Assembly: GCA_004794655.1 (NCBI GenBank)
Contig: SMMW01000627.1
Location: 3,545,501-3,609,500, forward strand
DNA length: 64,000 bases
Direction: 5' to 3'
From: Marisa cornuarietis
Lineage: Eukaryota > Mollusca > Gastropoda > Architaenioglossa > Ampullariidae
The notes under the pieces were generated by a model. That model saw only the letters and a list, made by a program, of their open reading frames with translations. It had not been told where the DNA came from and made no database searches. The stretch's first letter is position 1. Every line of letters starts with the position of its first letter. Position numbers and translations under genes: made by a program. Below are positions 58,103 to 64,000 of the stretch, piece after piece.

Positions 58103-61100
58103 CTCTTACGTATGAACGTTAGCTTTTTGATTCTCAAATAAAACATTTAGAATTCTCGCCCTAACTAGGCATTTCAATCGTTTTGAGACGTTCTCATATC
58201 GTTAGCTAGTTTATGTGCATTTTTAATGACGTTTTACAGCGTTTCTGTACATTCTGCAATCATTTTTGGTGCAATGGTAATGCCATCTTCACGTTATCTA
58301 AACTGCGAATCATTCTGAAAAGGTCACAGAAAGGCCAACGTTTAAATCTACTTGTGATCAATATCAGCCTTTCAAAGAATTTTTAAAAATCAACTTGGTT
58401 GAGTAGAATTGCTATCTTAAGCGTTGTCCTGTGAAACTTACGTTCAGCTTTCGAATTACGATTCAACCGTCCATCAGAACCAAACAGAGAGAAAGAGACG
58501 TGCAGGAAATAGAAACAATATCTAAACGTATTAGTATCACGTTGATGGCAGTGCAATTCTCCTTTAAAGAACTCGAGCTGCAAACTGCTAAAGAGGAAGA
58601 GAGAAGGCAGGATGAACAGAGTTTTCTGGAAAAAAAGAGTGAGAGCGGTTTCTGAGAATGAAATCCAAGACTATAAAGCGCCAGGGAAGTGGGTGGGTGG
58701 GGAAGGAAGAGAAAGAAAGAGCCAGTAGACGGGAAAAGATGCGACTAAAAAGGAATTTTTTAAACTTTTTTTTTTACCCTAGGAATCGATGCATGCAATG
58801 GATGTATGCTGTGATATGATAGTGGTTGTGATACGCATGTATGTGGACACGTAAGAGAGAGAGAAAGCGTGCGTGCGTGTATGTAAGAGTAGGTGTTGTC
58901 GTGTGTGTATGTGTGTTTAATAATTCTGTTGTACGAGTTACTGCAATTCACACGTTTCAAAAATATTTAATGGGGTGAGAAGAACCGAATTGAAAGGGTT
59001 GTCGACTAACCATCACGTATTAATCTGATTAATCCGTCAGACTCGACATGTCACGCTGCCCTATTCTTTGTCACACACACACACACACAACGCACAACGC
59101 GCACGTAGGAGAAAAAGTGCTTCAAGTACACCAGGAAATGTGCAGCGTGACTGGCTTACACGAAAACACAGGACTGATCGCCGCCGACACCCAGACGCCA
59201 CGTCAGCAACAAACTAGTCTGGCGGGGTCGGGGTGGGACTGGAAGGCCGGGTGGGTGGGGAAACAAAACAGCATGAGGAAACTGCAGCAGTGAAACGATA
59301 TTTCCCACAGCCGGGGGAACAGTGTTGTATAGCAACGTTGGAATGGGCATACACTTGAGGCTACACGACAGACGCAAAATACATCATACGAGGCCGGGGA
59401 CGCAGCTGAAGGTCATGTCAACCACTGCTGCACCTGGACACAGTCCAGGAACAAGTGGGTTGCGTGGATTGCTCAGCACCAAAATGGATATACTAAGACT
59501 TCCTTTGTTGTTCCCGACTTCCCCGAAAAAAAAACCTCCGAACTACATGTGACGATGATTACAAGCAGGTGATAGATTTCTCTTCTTTTACCCCTTTCCC
59601 TTGAAGCATTGTGAAGGCTGTAAAGCCTGTATTAGTATCATTACGCTGATGTTAACAGTTTTATTTTACGAACAAGGTTAAGGTACACTCTTCACGAGAC
59701 ATTCCCGTTTCTTCTCCCTCCCCCAAACCATGGACACTGTGAATCAGACTCTTGTGCTGTGGATATCCTGCGAGAGACTGAAGCTAGCCTGTTGCTTTAG
59801 CTGTATGGAAATCATCGAAGAGGTCAACTGTTCCATATGAGAGCAACTACATTGTCCAGATTCCGACAGAAAGCGACACTAATGTTAGATCTCGTGGAAT
59901 ATGTGTGGATGAAATAAGGACTCTTACTGCGTTTTACTGCATCCTGAACCATAGCTTTGCTATTAACCTGGAGAAGACGACAGGACTTCTTGTCATTCAT
60001 GAATATGTGTAAATTGAGTACATGTACTCTGTTAAGTACTTTAAACTGAGTACCCCCATGCAACTTTCCTGACAGCTAACCCATATGTGACAACGGGAAA
60101 AGTATTGACACCATTGAACGGGAATGTTGACAACAGCTGCAAAATCAGCCACAGGCAGCGTGGATGATATGAAAAAATTAAAAATAAAACCAGTGCAGCT
60201 GCAGGCTGACAGCAGACACATACTGCAGATGGCGCTGATTTCTCTGTTGAGGATGATAACGACATCTGGAGAGTGTGGAGCGAAAACAGCTGCCAGGCGA
60301 GTGAGAGGAAAAGGATAATAAAATAAAAGAGTTGGAATAGAGAGTGGCTGTTAACGTGTGGGTGGGTGAGTGTGCGTACGTGTTTGCGCGCGCGTCTTTG
60401 TATGGTTGAGAGAGGTTAGACTTGCGTTCCCTGTACGATCATTTTGCTCTTTAAAAGAGAGAGAATCGCCATACAGAGCAAAGCTGAAAAACTTTTTTCA
60501 AGATAATCACTCAGAAAATGTATTTCTGCCAATTCGTAACAGGGTAATCGATAACACATTTCACACAGCAGCAACAAGCCCTGAAGTTGTCCACGCTGTT
60601 GTCGAGGACAGTGGTGCTATCTGACCCGATGGTCCATCACGCCTCACTCGGTTGACTTGTGCAATTGTTCCCATCCTCTCAAATCCCCCTCCCCCCAAAA
60701 AAACTGGCATGTTAAGGTGAAGAAGACGGACTTACCTTGCCGCCAAGCTTTAGTCTGCTATTTAGAGAAGTCACCTCTTCTCCACCCACTCTGGTTGAAA
60801 CCGTTCTTAACCTGGCAATGTGCCGAACCGTCGAACCTTCGGTGCGTTTCAAAGTCCCATTTACAAATCTACTGGTAAATGTATTTGCCAAAGTTTGCGC
60901 TAAGGCCATCAAAGTTTCAATGTCATAAACGTTCGCCCCAAAACCATTGGTTTCCTGTGACACAACTTGGTCAGATGGTCGACGATATTTGTCCTATTAA
61001 AAATCGCCTTCGTTGAGCAACCATATACCCTCAAAGTAATAAGTGACTGGTTCACATGAATCAGCCTAGAAACTGGCGTGCATTGTAGTCTAACAGTTCG

Positions 61101-63061
61101 TAGAAAGTAGCGTTCCACAACTACAGCTTTGAGACCAACATAGTACACAAGCAAGGGATAGCCGGATGTACCAGTATAACATTCGTCAGATGGATTATCA
61201 AACAAGGAACGAGGCTGGAATGCTGTCACATCTCATTTATTTGAACGAGAACACATCAACCTATTAAAAAAAACCTCTACTGGTGCATTTTTCAAAGTGC
61301 TTAAGGTACAGATTCAACCTTTCGATTACAAATGTCGCTGCTATATGGCTAATCTTCATCTCATAAAGAGTTTAGTTTTCTTAACTGTAAAAAAAAATCA
61401 CAAATTTCCAAAAATGTCAAGATTCCCTTAGCATGTATTTTTTTACAAGTATCAAATTTTGGTTTCATGTTTTGTACATCCCCATTACAGACTACGTGAG
61501 GAAGGTTAAAGTACTTTGTCAAAACTACATGATCAGAATAAGATGGCATAAGCTTCACATGTCTGTAACTGTTGCTTTGATATGGTTTTGGACACGTCTG
61601 GCAGAAACAAGATATTGAAGTTCCAAATCTGTCTGCTACAATGCTTTAAAATAGATTGCAGGACTGTTACCAACAAACAATGACACTTTGATATTTCATT
61701 AAACAAGCGATTTCATCTAGCGCTACTTCACTTTCAGATTCTCTATATGTACATAATCTATATTTTTTAAGAAAACCCAGCATTTGAAATGCGTCCCTCC
61801 CCCTCCACCCCAGTTAAAATTATGCCCTTCGACCCTTATACAACACGTTAACTGCTAACTTTCATCGACCATTTTGAAATTTGTGTAAAAAAAAAGAGAG
61901 CTTCGCTTTATTTTCATGTGTCCCAGAAAACAAATGTTGATCTACGTGAGAAATATGTACATGTACTCATCAAATTTATAGACACTTGTCAATCTTTAAG
62001 TTAACCCTCTAATTAACGGGATCAATACAATTTATATTGTAAATACCGCCTTGCAAGTTAAGTAACAATGTTGTGTAAATGAGAAAGATTTAAGATTGTA
62101 TGTCTAGATAGAATGTAAACATCTCCTTTCGTGATACGAAGCGATAGCTAAAGCAGTTAAGTCATTCGTTCGTTCAGCTGCATGATAGAGACCAACAAAC
62201 CCTTGTCTGGTGCTTTCACAAGGGGCACTGTGGTTTGGGTGTTTGTCTAAAGAGGACAGGCGTTGCGGAAACAGCCCAGTGAAAGTGCAACAACATAGAA
62301 GAGCCTTCAAAACATTTCTCACATGACTGTCCTATCCGCAAAGCAAGCGCCAGGAGCTGTAGCCAAAGGGGTGCATCTTTGCACCAAACTGTTGTGCAGG
62401 AAGGGGAGGGAAATGAACTCCTCTACACGGCCAGCTTTGCGGCATCCTTCGGCAAGAGGATCTGACTGCAAAGTTGTATAAACCGGAAGAAGAAAAAGAA
62501 TCCCCCCCCCCCAACGTTCGTTTCTACCTCTCTTTCTCTCTTCCCTTCCATTCTAAGTTTAAACGCGAGCGTGCGTGTGTGTGTGTGTGTGTGTGTGTGA
62601 TAAACATCACACACATATACTCTGAATTACACTCCTTACAGATACAGCTTCGAAACCTACGCGAAGATTACAAAGTACAAACACAAACTTCATAGATATC
62701 TAAGAAGGTGGATGAAAGGCGTATGCTAATTGGTGCGCACGGCAGGGAGGTAAAAGAAAACACTCAAACCTCGCTTAACAGCGTTTGCATCACTACGCCG
62801 CTGATAGATTCGCTGCGTTTGATAAGATTGTTGTCACTTTTCAATTATGCAGCAAAAGAACTCGCAATCTGCTGTCACTTTTTAAAAACTAGATTGCAAA
62901 GGTGGAGGGTGCAGATTGAAAAATAGATTAGCTCAATCCGTACTCGGCATTGTGGAACAGTGTAAACGACGTAGAGAGAAAAGAGCCCAGAAAAAAAATG
63001 CAAACTGTTAAAACAAATTAAACCCAGACATACAAGTAGAGGTTGGAAATAAAATCCCTGG
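58103..63061. other. Intergenic, no gene recognised
   Basis: Open frames are short (106 codons at most) and carry no motif. There are CA/TG simple repeats at 58,860-58,920 and 59,073, and a C-tract at 62,503. Confidence 0.55.
62573..62600 (+). repeat. (TG)n microsatellite
   Basis: About fourteen TG units preceded by GCGTGCG. Similar shorter runs lie at 42,820, 43,999, 55,866 and 59,073. Confidence 0.85.
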
Positions 63062-63352
63062 GGCTGTAGTTACGAAGCGAGATTAAATGACTTCCCAAGC
63101 AAATGGGAAACTAAAGGAAAAGTGTCTTGTTTCCGAAATTATAAAGCGGTGACCGGACCCAGTGAACACTACTTCCTCTTTCTTTATCCTAGGACACCTT
63201 TGCCACCGCTTTATAGCTACGGCTCCAGGGGTACAACAATACATAGAAGGTCTGGAATGGGCACAGCATTATAACTTTGGAAACAAGACGTTTGTCCCTG
63301 AACTCCCTATTCTATCTCAGGCCAACGACTTACCCTCGCTTCATAATTAAGG
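63062..63352. mobile_element. MITE family copy B
   Basis: The left end GGCTGTAGTTACGAAGCGAG pairs with the inverted right end GCCTTAATTATGAAGCGAGG. Interior words (CCTTTGCCACCGCTTTATAG, GGCTCCAGG) match copy A at 56.6 kb. No target-site duplication was resolved. Confidence 0.7.
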
Positions 63353-64000
63353 CACCCGATGAGACAAACAACGAAAAGGAAAACAAAAATACATTTTTTA
63401 AAAGTAATTAAATGTAGTGAGTGCAGGCTAATGCGTATGTACGCGCAATTTTTCATGCATGCAAGCTCCCGCTTCGTATAAGAACGCACACACAGCAGAG
63501 AAACAAGAGTAGACAATTCAGTGCAATTCGGGGCTTCTTGAGCTTGGACCACCTGATGTCCAAGTGAAACATAATCAAATGCCTGGATTTTCCTGAAATT
63601 TTTTGTCATTTTGTGCAGCGCGGAAGTATGGAAGAAACTCAACCTCAAGGCTGTCTTGTTTTGCGGAAAGTGTGGCGGGGAAGAAAGGGAGGGTGTGTGT
63701 GTATATCGCTTGGCATAGGGTTCTCAGTCTGTTTCAATTGCATTATTATTAATATGAGAAATCGATTAACTCGTCGAAAATAACGTTTAGAGCTTTCATC
63801 TCCTCCTTAAAATGAAAATATATTTAAAGTACGCTTCGTTTAAGTAACCAGATAAAGAGAGCTCAATTGATGTGTCATATTGTGAGACCAAAACATTAAT
63901 TCTCTCATCCTACTTTGTCATTCTACTAATGATGCAGTATGCTTACACTACCTGTTAGGACAAAATTTTACAGAAAACCAAAATAATAAAAGACAGAATT

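Overview
This is animal DNA, most likely from a mollusc or similar invertebrate. Spliceosomal signals flank a recognisable animal exon, there are no operons or Shine-Dalgarno-led genes, and non-LTR retrotransposons, tRNA-derived SINEs, MITEs and microsatellites are abundant. CpG density is mosaic, with a CpG-poor gene body against a CpG-normal background, a pattern known from invertebrates with gene-body methylation. The phylum is an inference. The window is gene-poor: one protein-coding exon of a conserved host gene is recognised, and nearly everything else with coding character is decayed transposon.

Host gene: the minus strand at 35,411-35,903 carries the first coding exon of an FNDC3-like gene (fibronectin type III domain-containing protein 3). 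It has an acceptor at 35,940/35,941 and a GTAAGT donor at 35,410-35,405. A CpG-rich, motif-rich block at about 46.3-47.6 kb is the best candidate for its promoter and untranslated first exon, giving a first intron of about 11 kb. The interval of about 34.3-46.3 kb is strongly CpG-depleted and AT-rich, as expected of a germline-methylated transcription unit, apart from a 350-bp CpG-rich island with a perfect CRE at 43.2-43.56 kb. No later FNDC3 exon was recognised in 0-35 kb, and CpG density recovers at about 34.3 kb. This suggests an early-terminating isoform, an unusually long intron or an assembly join.

Retrotransposons: an RTE-like LINE at 19,303-21,993 (minus) is 5'-truncated, ends in an ATTG-repeat tail and is flanked by a 12-bp target-site duplication with one mismatch. 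A near-full-length relative at 48,071-51,205 (minus, about 3.1 kb) is inserted into an older LINE fragment and has an 11-bp duplication with one mismatch. A third, distinct LINE remnant lies at 30,241-31,010 (plus). All are broken by frameshifts or stops. Two SINE copies with clear 10- and 13-bp duplications lie in opposite orientation in the putative FNDC3 intron, and other SINE heads are scattered elsewhere.

DNA-transposon-like elements: a 1.27-kb foldback element (27,235-28,505) has arms of 400-441 bp that contain arrays of an 18-bp palindrome. Each arm ends internally in a module resembling an H2A/H2B histone promoter (octamer plus CCAAT). There is a perfect 113-bp inverted repeat pair at 7,908-8,546, a Tc1/mariner- or pogo-like MITE at 42,140-42,576, a hAT-like MITE at 57,643-58,102, a GTTGCACAA-type MITE at 37,422-37,690, and two members of another MITE family at 56.6 and 63.1 kb. 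The remaining stretches (most of 0-19 kb, 22-27 kb, 31-34 kb, 52-56 kb and 58-64 kb) show only simple repeats and no supportable gene.
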